This document shows, one piece after another, positions 1 through 8,366 of a stretch of DNA of 64,000 nt; within the stretch, counting starts at the first letter, position 1, and each line of letters starts with the position of its first letter. The position numbers were made by a program, and so were the translations under genes. The notes under the pieces were generated by a model that saw only the letters and a program-made list of their open reading frames with translations, ran no database searches and had not been told where the DNA came from. The DNA is from Muriiphilus sp048268845 (GTDB taxonomy: Bacteria > Pseudomonadota > Alphaproteobacteria > Rhodobacterales > Rhodobacteraceae), in NCBI GenBank assembly GCA_048268845.1, contig JBLWUQ010000015.1:12929-76928 (forward strand), given 5' to 3'.

Positions 1-466
1 GCGTGTCGGGATCGAAGCGGTGGGAATAGAAGATGTCGACGTAATCGACGCCGAGGCGTTTCAGGCTCTGGTCGCAGGAGGCAATCAGGTATTTGCGCGA
101 CCCCCACTCGCCATAGGGGCCGGGCCACATGTCGTATCCGGCCTTGGAGCTGATGATCATCTCGTCGCGCAGCCCTGCAAAATCGGTGCGCAGGATCTCT
201 CCGAACGCCTCCTCGGCGCTGCCAGCGGGCGGGCCGTAGTTGTTGGCGAGGTCGAAATGGGTGATGCCGTGGTCGAACGCGGTGCGGCAGATTTCGCGCT
301 TGGTCTGGTGCGGCGTGTCATGGCCGAAATTGTGCCAGAGGCCAAGCGACACCGCCGGCAGTTTCAGCCCCGACGCGCCGCAGCGGCGGTAGACCATGCG
401 GTCGTAGCGCTCGGGGTCCGGGGTGTAGCGGGCGGGAAAGTCGGTGGCTTGCGGGATGCGGGTCAT
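1..466 (-). CDS. aldo/keto reductase, YghZ/L-glyceraldehyde 3-phosphate reductase type (3' end outside window)
   Basis: Only the N-terminal 155 residues are inside the window; the gene runs off the left edge. Starting at the ATG at 466 (AGGAGG a few bases upstream) the protein shows RYDRMVYRRCGASGLKLP and SLGLWHNFG, then ITHFDLANNYGPPAGSAEEA and KAGYDMWPGPYGEWGSRKYL, ending in VDYVDIFYSHRFDPDT. This closely follows the YghZ family of NADPH-dependent aldo/keto reductases, which detoxify aldehydes such as L-glyceraldehyde 3-phosphate. The catalytic Asp and Tyr of the family fall in the FDLANNYG segment; the C-terminal cofactor-binding part is not visible. Confidence 0.85.
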   Translation of the reverse strand, partial: MTRIPQATDFPARYTPDPERYDRMVYRRCGASGLKLPAVSLGLWHNFGHDTPHQTKREICRTAFDHGITHFDLANNYGPPAGSAEEAFGEILRTDFAGLRDEMIISSKAGYDMWPGPYGEWGSRKYLIASCDQSLKRLGVDYVDIFYSHRFDPDT

Positions 467-605
467 GGATGCCTCCTGTCTGGGCAGCGAGTAGACGCGC
501 GCCGCACGGTGATGTCAATGTGACCCGCCCCGGTCGGAGCGGTGCCGAATTTCCGACACGTTTTCACGCTAACAAGCTGAAAACGAGCGACATTGCAGGG
601 CAGAC

Positions 606-1835
606 TTGCGCAAGACCTATTTCATACTACTCGCGGTCGTCACCGTGCTGGTGCTGGTCTTCGCGCTGCCCAGTGCGGCGCTGCTCGCGTCGCTTTTCAC
701 CTTGGGCCTTGGCGTGGTGATTCTGTTGCCGCTGCCCTATGTCGGCGTCGGGATGTGGGCGGTTTTGCCGGCGGTGCTGCTCTGGCGCACGCCGTTCCGG
801 CTGACGGCGCTGGTGGCGGGTGTGGGGGCCGTTGTCGTTGCCCTCGCCGCGCCCGGACCGTTTGCCGACCGGGCGCTGGAGCGCGATCTTGCAGCGCGGG
901 GCGACATGAAGGCGACCCGGCTTGATCTGCCCGAACAGCCGGGGATCGAGATCCGCCGCCGCGTCTCTCGCGATCCCGATCTCTATTCCCACGGCGAAGG
1001 CCGCGCCGGTCCCCTGATCGGCGAAAGCCCCTGCAACGAGGCCTGTGAGCGTCTGCTCATGGGCGGCGGCGTCGGCTGGGTGCGGATCGTGCTGACCGAT
1101 GACGCCCTCGGTAACGACCGGACCGCGACCCATGCGCTGTTCGTGCCCGGCGACGATGCCGTCTGCCGCGCCGCCTACCCCGACCTCGCGGGCGGGCCAT
1201 GCGTGCTCTACGCGCCCGATCACGACCGCCCCGCCGACCTGACGCTGATACTCGACGAGGACCGCACCCACTGGCGCGCCGACCACTTCACCCCGTATCA
1301 GCCGATGGGCTTTCGCAGCGCGGCTGCGCATCTCGGGGCGGGTGCGGATGCGCCAGCTGTCTGGCAGGCGACCCAGCTTTTTCACGAACGGCCGAACGGC
1401 AGGTTCGGCTACGATTTCGGATCGCTCGCAAATGGCGAAGGTGGCGGTGGGTTCATGCTTGGCCGCGCACGCACCGCCACGCCGCCGATCGACCTTGCGG
1501 GCGCGCTGCAAACCATGGGCCTGCCGCTGGCGGCGGCGCGGGTGCCGCGCGCCAAGGCGCCGGGGACCGAGGGCAACAGGTTCATCTTGCCGCCGCCCGA
1601 CGCCTTCGACGCCGCCCGCGTCGCCTCGCTGATCGCCACCGGGCCGGAGGGCGGCGCCACGTTCTCCAACGCCTTCCGGCAGGAGGTGAACGGCTGGCAC
1701 ATGCGCCTGCGCTGGACGCCCGATCCGACCGAGGCCGAGCGCGCCATCTTCTGTGCCACGCTTGAAAGCCCGGCGATTCGCGACCTGTTCTGGCAGGATG
1801 GGTTGATCGCCAGGCACGGGATCGAGTGCCCCTAG
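606..1835 (+). CDS. hypothetical membrane-anchored protein
   Basis: A 409-residue protein I do not recognise. The start is a TTG preceded by a weak CAGGG element; no better start is visible near it. Residues 5-90 form about three hydrophobic helices rich in Leu, Val and Ala. The rest (from about residue 95) is a soluble domain, presumably periplasmic, with four cysteines near residues 140-200 (CNEACERL, VCRAAYP, GGPCVLY) that could form disulfides, and two more near the C-terminus. Codon usage matches the neighbours, so it is a real gene. It is followed 64 bases later by ettA on the same strand. Confidence 0.75.
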   Translation: MRKTYFILLAVVTVLVLVFALPSAALLASLFTLGLGVVILLPLPYVGVGMWAVLPAVLLWRTPFRLTALVAGVGAVVVALAAPGPFADRALERDLAARGDMKATRLDLPEQPGIEIRRRVSRDPDLYSHGEGRAGPLIGESPCNEACERLLMGGGVGWVRIVLTDDALGNDRTATHALFVPGDDAVCRAAYPDLAGGPCVLYAPDHDRPADLTLILDEDRTHWRADHFTPYQPMGFRSAAAHLGAGADAPAVWQATQLFHERPNGRFGYDFGSLANGEGGGGFMLGRARTATPPIDLAGALQTMGLPLAAARVPRAKAPGTEGNRFILPPPDAFDAARVASLIATGPEGGATFSNAFRQEVNGWHMRLRWTPDPTEAERAIFCATLESPAIRDLFWQDGLIARHGIECP

Positions 1836-1899
1836 TTGCCCCCGCGCCGCCGGGTGGTTATCTAGCCGGGAAACCCGAATTTCCCAGAGGACGCGCGTC

Positions 1900-3555
<1,656 letters not shown>

Positions 3556-3618
3556 GTGTTTGGCGGCGGTAAACCCTCCGGAACGCCGGACTTCAACCTG
3601 CGCCCATGCCCCACAAAC

Positions 3619-3656
3619 AAAAAACCCCCGCGCAGCCGTCGCTGTGCGGGGGTTTT
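3619..3656. terminator. bidirectional Rho-independent terminator
   Basis: A 12-bp GC-rich stem (3625-3636 with 3641-3652, one G-T pair) closed by a four-base loop. It has six A residues on its left and four T residues on its right. It sits between the ends of ettA and the convergent cold-shock gene, so it can stop transcription from both sides. Confidence 0.85.
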
Positions 3657-3681
3657 CTTCGGACCGGGGTCCGAAAATCGC

Positions 3682-3888
3682 TTACGCGAGTTTCAGGTCG
3701 CTCGCGGATTGACGGCCGTCACGGCCGCTTTCCATTTCGAACTCGACCTTCTGGTCGTCCTTCAGGCCGGTCAGCCCGGCGCGTTCGACGGCCGAGATGT
3801 GGACGAAGACGTCCTTGCCGCCATCATCAGGCGCGATAAAGCCGAAGCCTTTGGTGGCGTTGAACCATTTTACGGTGCCAGTGGCCAT
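3682..3888 (-). CDS. cold-shock protein (CspA family), copy 1
   Basis: A 68-residue single-domain cold-shock protein. The RNA-binding motifs are KGFGFI (RNP1, residues 13-18) and VFVHI (RNP2, 27-31). I placed the start at the MATGTVKWFN methionine because all family members begin there and GGAG lies just upstream; an in-frame ATG 33 bases earlier would add an unrelated leader. Proteins of this type bind single-stranded RNA and DNA and act as RNA chaperones. A second, nearly identical copy lies at 4600-4806 with a DUF2177 gene between them. The family alone cannot say whether this copy is cold-induced. Confidence 0.95.
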   Translation of the reverse strand: MATGTVKWFNATKGFGFIAPDDGGKDVFVHISAVERAGLTGLKDDQKVEFEMESGRDGRQSASDLKLA

Positions 3889-4142
3889 TCCCGTATCTCC
3901 TATCATCTGCCGCCCACACAATGCGACGGCCCGGTAGCGCAGTCAGGTCTTTTTCCGACTGCTAGTGATAGAAGGCGGGAAGAATAGATCTGTCGTACAC
4001 CGCCCCACATGGGGGGTGTCGCGGCAAAATGCAAGAAAAATCGCAAAACCGGGCGGAAGCGGCGGAAACCCCCGGATGAGATTCATCCAGCCGCGCCGCC
4101 CCGCCGTAGCCGCTACAGACAACAAGAAAATCGGACCCCGTT

Positions 4143-4541
4143 ATGCAAATCCTCGTTCTCTATCTCGTGACAGCCGTGGTCTTTCTCGGCCTCGATGCGG
4201 TGATGCTCAAGACCGTGATGCGCCCGCTGTTCGAGCAGCATGTCGGAGCATGGCTTCTCGAAGGCCTGCGCTATGGCCCGGCAATCCTGTTTTACGCTTT
4301 CTACGTGGGCGGCGTGGTCTGGTTCGCCTCGCTCCCGGCGCTGAAATCCGGGGTGCCGGTGCAGGCGCTGCTGTCGGGCGCGCTGCTGGGCGCGATGGCC
4401 TACGGCACTTACGAGTTCACCAACTACGCGACGCTCAAGCTCTGGGCGCCGCAGATGGTGGCGGTGGATCTGGCATGGGGGACGGTGCTGACCGGCGTGT
4501 CCGCCTGGGTCGGCGTGATGGCCGCGCGCTCCATCGGCTGA
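4143..4541 (+). CDS. DUF2177 family membrane protein
   Basis: A 132-residue, four-helix inner-membrane protein. The hydrophobic segments lie at about residues 1-20, 40-62, 72-95 and 105-128. The YGTYEFTNYATL stretch in the third segment is the recognisable DUF2177 signature. Function is unknown. The gene lies between two cold-shock genes on the opposite strand. The 254-base gap upstream must hold its promoter and that of the upstream cold-shock gene; I see no clear sites there. Confidence 0.85.
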   Translation: MQILVLYLVTAVVFLGLDAVMLKTVMRPLFEQHVGAWLLEGLRYGPAILFYAFYVGGVVWFASLPALKSGVPVQALLSGALLGAMAYGTYEFTNYATLKLWAPQMVAVDLAWGTVLTGVSAWVGVMAARSIG

Positions 4542-4545
4542 ACGG

Positions 4546-4575
4546 AAAACCCCCGCAGGCTTGCGCCCGCGGGGG
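4546..4575 (-). terminator. probable terminator of the second cold-shock gene
   Basis: Stem of CCCCCGC (4550-4556) with GCGGGGG (4569-4575), continued by GGC/GCC after one mismatch, around a TTGC loop. The poly-A run at 4546-4549 becomes a T-tract on the minus strand, so it mainly serves the cold-shock gene ending at 4600. There is no T-tract on the plus side. Confidence 0.7.
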
Positions 4576-4599
4576 TCGGGATCGGTAAACCGGACAGGT

Positions 4600-4806
4600 T
4601 CAGAGCAGCTTCAGCTCGTCGGCTGATTCGCGCCCGTCGCGCCCGGCGACAAGCTCGTACTGGATCTTCTGATCGTCCTTCAGCCCGGTCAGCCCGGCGC
4701 GTTCGACCGCCGAGATGTGGACGAAGATGTCCTTGCCGCCGCTATCCGGTGCGATAAAGCCGAAGCCCTTGGTTGCGTTGAACCATTTCACGGTGCCAGT
4801 GGCCAT
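4600..4806 (-). CDS. cold-shock protein (CspA family), copy 2
   Basis: A 68-residue cold-shock protein whose first 47 residues differ from copy 1 (3682-3888) by only two conservative changes (D22S, V27I). The C-terminal third is more divergent (IQYELVAGRDGRESADELKLL). RNP1 KGFGFI and RNP2 IFVHI are intact. The start was chosen at MATGTVKWFN, with a purine-rich GAGGAGAG element just upstream; longer in-frame reading upstream gives no family similarity. Both copies lie on the same strand and probably arose by local duplication. Confidence 0.95.
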   Translation of the reverse strand: MATGTVKWFNATKGFGFIAPDSGGKDIFVHISAVERAGLTGLKDDQKIQYELVAGRDGRESADELKLL

Positions 4807-4978
4807 CCGTTCTCTCCTCTCGATGCCCCGTCGCGGAATTGCGACGGGATGGTGCAGCCAGTCTTCAAGTCTTAGGCTGCCCCAAGAAGGGAGCGGTCGT
4901 CTGAAGCTCTGTCTTGCTGTGGACAGGGTGAGCGAACGCGACAAAATCGGCAAGAGAAAGATGCGAGGGACGGGCAGG

Positions 4979-5314
4979 ATGAAGGTTTACGGCTTGAAGT
5001 CATGCGATACGGTGCGCCGCGCGATGAAGGAACTGACGGCGGCGGGCCATGCGCCCGAACTGGTCGACATTCGCGAAACGCCCCTGAAAGCCGCTGATCT
5101 GCAACGGTTTTTCACGGCCTTCGGGGATGCGCTGGTAAACACGCGCTCAACCACCTGGCGCGGGCTTGACGACGCCGCGCGCGGTGATGATCCGATCCGG
5201 CAAATATCTGCCCATCCGGCCCTGATGAAACGCCCGGTGATCGAGGCCGAGGGTCGTCTGACCCTGGGGTGGGACGCGAAAACCCGTGCGCAATGGCTTG
5301 GCAACCGGGCCTGA
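4979..5314 (+). CDS. ArsC/Spx-family protein (YffB-like)
   Basis: A 111-residue thioredoxin-fold protein starting MKVYGLKSCDTVRRAMKEL. It has a single conserved Cys (residue 9) followed by DTVRRA, as in the YffB/Spx/ArsC-like reductases that use glutathione. The C-terminal half has KRPVIE and LTLGWD, also typical. The pattern fits YffB-type proteins of unknown substrate better than a true arsenate reductase, and no arsenic genes are nearby. An in-frame ATG 18 bases upstream (4961) is an alternative start; the one chosen matches the family N-terminus. Confidence 0.8.
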   Translation: MKVYGLKSCDTVRRAMKELTAAGHAPELVDIRETPLKAADLQRFFTAFGDALVNTRSTTWRGLDDAARGDDPIRQISAHPALMKRPVIEAEGRLTLGWDAKTRAQWLGNRA

Positions 5315-5350
5315 CATGCCTACATCGCGGGGACCAATCGGAGGGCGACA

Positions 5351-5719
5351 ATGCGCAACGCGGCAAGTGTTCTGGGGATCATCGCAGGGGTGATCGGCAT
5401 GTTCGTCGGGCTGTTCGGCTATGGCTGGACCTCGCTCGTCGAGCGCGAACCCGACGTCGGCACGATCCTGGGCGCCTTCGAAAATCCGGGCTTCATCAAG
5501 TTCGTCTCGATCGCCGCGCCGACGCTGGCGATTGCCGGTGGCGCGATGGCAAAGATCCGGGCGCTTTGGGGCGGGGTGTTGCTGTTGGTCTCGGCGGTGC
5601 TGATGCAGCAGGCGTTTTCGTTCAACGCCGCGACGATGTTTCCCATCGTGATGGCGGGGCTGGCCGGGGTTCTCGCGATCGCTGCGGGCAAGCCCGACGA
5701 GCCGAAATCACATTTTTGA
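5351..5719 (+). CDS. small hypothetical membrane protein
   Basis: A 122-residue protein with a good ribosome site (CGGAGGG). It has about four hydrophobic segments (residues 5-25, 50-68, 72-90 and 95-112), separated by an acidic loop VEREPDVGTILGAFENPGF. The end is charged. I do not recognise the family. It starts 36 bases after the ArsC-like gene on the same strand. Its last 12 bases overlap the end of the convergent DoxX gene. Confidence 0.7.
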   Translation: MRNAASVLGIIAGVIGMFVGLFGYGWTSLVEREPDVGTILGAFENPGFIKFVSIAAPTLAIAGGAMAKIRALWGGVLLLVSAVLMQQAFSFNAATMFPIVMAGLAGVLAIAAGKPDEPKSHF

Positions 5720-6226
5720 GGCGGCCAGCCGGTCGAGCGAGATCGGCCCCGCGCCCTTGAAGATCAACGCGACGAACAGCGTGACCCAGAACAGCCGCTG
5801 ATCGAGGATCGCGCTGTCGGGGATACGGTCGAACCATGCGCCGATGGCGGTGGGGTCGGCGTTGTGGCCGATGATGTCGGTCAGGCTCTGCACCACGACG
5901 AACCCGATCATCCCGAGTGCGGCCAGCCGTGTCAGCAGGCCGACAACGATCAGCGCGGGCAGGACGAACTCGGCATAGGTTCCCGCCAGCACGACCAGCC
6001 GGTGCCAGAGACCCAACTGGCCGGCGTCATAGCTGACCGCCTCCATCGCACGCGGGAAGATCTGGGCATAGGCGCCGAGGCTGGGCGAGAACGGGCCGTC
6101 ACCGAGTTTGGTCAGCGCCGAGGCCCAGAAATACCCCGCGAGCGCGGCGGCGAAGGTCAGGCGGACAAGGCTCGGGATCACGGCGTCGCCTGCCGTATCG
6201 AGGCGCGAAAGGGTGGCGCGGATCAT
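5708..6226 (-). CDS. DoxX family membrane protein, fourth gene of bufferin-type operon
   Basis: A 172-residue four-helix DoxX-type protein: LTFAAALAGYFWASALTKL near residues 25-43, then hydrophobic stretches around 75-100, 105-125 and 145-160. GGAG lies before the ATG. It begins directly after the stop of the DUF2063 gene (one-base spacing), so it is translated with that operon. DoxX proteins commonly end DUF2282-DUF692-DUF2063 operons and are thought to take part in membrane redox steps; the exact role there is inference. Confidence 0.85.
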   Translation of the reverse strand: MIRATLSRLDTAGDAVIPSLVRLTFAAALAGYFWASALTKLGDGPFSPSLGAYAQIFPRAMEAVSYDAGQLGLWHRLVVLAGTYAEFVLPALIVVGLLTRLAALGMIGFVVVQSLTDIIGHNADPTAIGAWFDRIPDSAILDQRLFWVTLFVALIFKGAGPISLDRLAASKM

Positions 6227-6227
6227 C

Positions 6228-6953
6228 TCAGGTCTCCAGCCCGGTCAGGGCGCCGCCGGTCAGGAGAAGCGTCAGGATGGCGGCAAGGTCGAGGTCGCCG
6301 CCAGCCTGTTCCAGCGCCACACCGAACCGCTTGCCCTCGATCAGGGCGGCGACGAATTCGGCGGCTTGCGCTGGGATCGGGGTGGCGACGGGGTCAAACT
6401 CCGGTCGGGTGATCAGCACGGTTTCGGCCCCGCCCTGGGCTGCGGGCGCGCCGGGCTCGGTATTGGCGCGCCAGATCGCGTGGATCGGATAGGGCGAGCG
6501 GACCAGCCGCATAGCCGGGGCGAAGGTTGCGATGGCCAGTTCCAGATCGGGCATTTGCAGCGCCGTGGGGTCGAGCGGTGCGGCATCGGCGGCGTGGTAG
6601 GCGGCGCGCAGCGCCAGTTCCAGCCGGGCAACGTCTGCGAGATAGGGCAGATGCGTAACCGGAGGGAAATCGTCAAGAAACGCAGGGAACGCGTCGCCAT
6701 AGGCCTGCATGACCGGCGACACGGGCGGATGCGCGCGGGCGAAAACATCGGCCATGGCGCGAAAGAATTTCTCGCCGACAAGGCGCTGGACGACCGGAAA
6801 GCCGGTGGCGAGCGCGTCGATCAGGCCGACCATCACGTTGTTGCGGTAGACGTCGAAGCGGCGACCGGCGGGGCGGTCCTCGGGGCCAACAAGGCCGGGG
6901 GGCGTCGCGATTTCGGGATCGAGCAGCGCCGGGGCGAAGGTCTGCGCGCTCAT
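6228..6953 (-). CDS. bufC: DUF2063 (HvfC/BufC-type) partner protein of MNIO enzyme
   Basis: A 241-residue protein with the N-terminal DUF2063 pattern: RFDVYRNNVMVGLIDALATGFPVVQRLVGEKFFRAMADVFAR, then SPVMQAYGDAFPAFL and LPYLADVARLELA. In bufferin and related RiPP systems this domain acts with the DUF692 enzyme, probably presenting the precursor peptide. The start ATG overlaps the stop of the DUF692 gene by four bases (ATGA), which indicates translational coupling. The C-terminal half (from about residue 150) is less conserved. The symbol is assigned by operon position and domain. Confidence 0.85.
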   Translation of the reverse strand: MSAQTFAPALLDPEIATPPGLVGPEDRPAGRRFDVYRNNVMVGLIDALATGFPVVQRLVGEKFFRAMADVFARAHPPVSPVMQAYGDAFPAFLDDFPPVTHLPYLADVARLELALRAAYHAADAAPLDPTALQMPDLELAIATFAPAMRLVRSPYPIHAIWRANTEPGAPAAQGGAETVLITRPEFDPVATPIPAQAAEFVAALIEGKRFGVALEQAGGDLDLAAILTLLLTGGALTGLET

Positions 6954-7801
6954 CTGGGCACCGCTTGCAGAAGGTGCGCCGCCCGCGCGGCCTCGCCGGC
7001 CAGCACCGGCCAATCGGGCACGTCGTTGTCCCACTCGATCAGCGTCGCCATCGGCCCGGTGCGGCCGATCACATGGGCAAAAAGCTGCCAGACCGGGTCA
7101 ACCACCTCGGCGGCGTGATTGTCGATCAGGAGCGGCGCGCCGTGGTCGTCCTGTTGTTCGTCATGGCCACCCAGATGCAGCTCGCCAACCGCCGCAAGCG
7201 GGAAATCGGCGATGTAGGCATAGGGGTCGGTCTGTTGATTGGTGCAGGCGACGAAGACGTTGTTGACGTCGAGCAGCAGCCCGCAATCGGTACGCCGGAT
7301 CAGTTCGGCCAGGAACTCGGTTTCGGCCAAGGTGGTCTCGGCAAATGCCAGATATGTCGCGGGGTTTTCCAGCAGCATCCTCTGCCCAAGCACCTGTTGC
7401 ACCTCGTCGATATGTGCTGCGACGCGGGCCAGGGTTTCGTCGGTATAGGGCAGGGGCAACAGGTCGTTGAAGAACGCGCCGCCGTGGCTGGACCAGGCGA
7501 GGTGTTCCGAGAAACTCGCCGGTTTCAGCCAGTCGATAAGTGTGCGCAGGCGGGCGAGGTGGTCGCGGTCGGGCGGGTCTTCGCCGCCGATCGACAGGCC
7601 CACGCCATGCACCGAGATCGGGAAGCGTTCGGCCAGCGCGCGCAATTGCGCAATCGGGCGGCCACCCTCGCCCATGTAGTTCTCGGCGTGGATCTCCAGC
7701 CACCCGACCGGCGTTGCATCCGCCATGATTGCGGTGAAATGCTGCGGTTTGTAGCCGACGCCAACGGATGGCGGCAGCCGGTCCCCGGTCTTGTCGAACA
7801 T
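6950..7801 (-). CDS. bufB: DUF692 multinuclear non-heme iron oxygenase (MNIO), bufferin-modifying enzyme
   Basis: A 283-residue TIM-barrel protein. It opens with PPSVGVGYKPQH and has WLEIHAENYMGEGGRP, SVHGVGLSIGG, FSEHLAWSS, LLENPATYL, GLLLDVNNVFV, GELHLGGH, PLLIDNHAAEV and TLIEWDND. The His, Glu and Asp residues in these segments are the iron ligands of the DUF692/MNIO family. These enzymes modify cysteines of small peptides, for example to oxazolone-thioamide or thiooxazole groups. Here the substrate is most likely the DUF2282 peptide encoded 52 bases upstream. The start at 7801 has a GGGAGG ribosome site; a longer in-frame reading would run into the precursor gene. Confidence 0.92.
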   Translation of the reverse strand: MFDKTGDRLPPSVGVGYKPQHFTAIMADATPVGWLEIHAENYMGEGGRPIAQLRALAERFPISVHGVGLSIGGEDPPDRDHLARLRTLIDWLKPASFSEHLAWSSHGGAFFNDLLPLPYTDETLARVAAHIDEVQQVLGQRMLLENPATYLAFAETTLAETEFLAELIRRTDCGLLLDVNNVFVACTNQQTDPYAYIADFPLAAVGELHLGGHDEQQDDHGAPLLIDNHAAEVVDPVWQLFAHVIGRTGPMATLIEWDNDVPDWPVLAGEAARAAHLLQAVPR

Positions 7802-7853
7802 CGCGCCCTCCCGATGCAAACTGCCCCCGACCCGCGGGCCGGGGGCGCACTGG

Positions 7854-8159
7854 TTATGCGGGCAAGTCGCGCTCGAGCGCTTCCAGCGAGCCTTTGCGGC
7901 CTTCGGGCAGGATCTTGTCCCAGGCGACGTTCTCGCAGGCGCCTTCGGGCACCAGCGTCCAGGCATTGCCCTGGTAGTTGACCTTCGAAGTGCCGGCGCA
8001 GGTCGTGCCCGGCCCGGCGGCGCAATCGTTCTGGCCGGCGAGCGCGATGCCGAAGCATTTCTCCTGCGCCATGTCCTGGGCATGGGCGCCGGTGGCAAAA
8101 CCGGCCACGGCGGTTGCGACGGCGCTGGCCACGGCAAGGGATCTGATTTGAATGGTCAT
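7854..8159 (-). CDS. bufA1: DUF2282 (BufA1-type) precursor peptide, secreted, four cysteines
   Basis: A 101-residue small protein with a Sec signal peptide (IRSLAVASAVATAVAGFATG, probable cleavage after AHA at residue 27). The mature part has four cysteines at 35, 46, 54 and 75 in the spacing EKCFGIALAGQNDC, TTCAGTSK and PEGACENV. This is the DUF2282/BufA1 pattern. In known bufferins the central cysteines are modified by the MNIO and the peptide binds copper or other metals in the periplasm. GGAGG precedes the ATG. It is the first gene of the operon 8159-5708, so the peptide should be the most highly expressed product. Confidence 0.88.
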   Translation of the reverse strand: MTIQIRSLAVASAVATAVAGFATGAHAQDMAQEKCFGIALAGQNDCAAGPGTTCAGTSKVNYQGNAWTLVPEGACENVAWDKILPEGRKGSLEALERDLPA

Positions 8160-8310
8160 TGGGTCCTCCACTATTGATCCGAAAGTCGGCATCGCTCGTT
8201 GCGGCGATGGGAAAGGGCTAGAGGTCGCGGCGTTCACTGACCAATCACAGGCGTGTGCAGCACCGCTCTGTGACGCGCTGAAACAAACGGTGATGTGAAT
8301 TGACCCATGA

Positions 8311-8336
8311 AAAAAGGCGGCCCGATGGCCGCCTTT
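8311..8336 (-). terminator. Rho-independent terminator of thrS
   Basis: Perfect 10-bp stem AAAGGCGGCC / GGCCGCCTTT with a CGAT loop. The A-run at 8311-8315 becomes a T-tract on the minus strand. It lies 30 bases past the thrS stop. Confidence 0.85.
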
Positions 8337-8366
8337 CGCTTTGTCGTCAGGCTGTTATGCCCGTGA

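Noticed and set aside
4979..5314. True arsenate reductase
   Set aside because: The single Cys and CDTVRRA motif fit YffB/Spx-like proteins better, and no arsenic genes are near.
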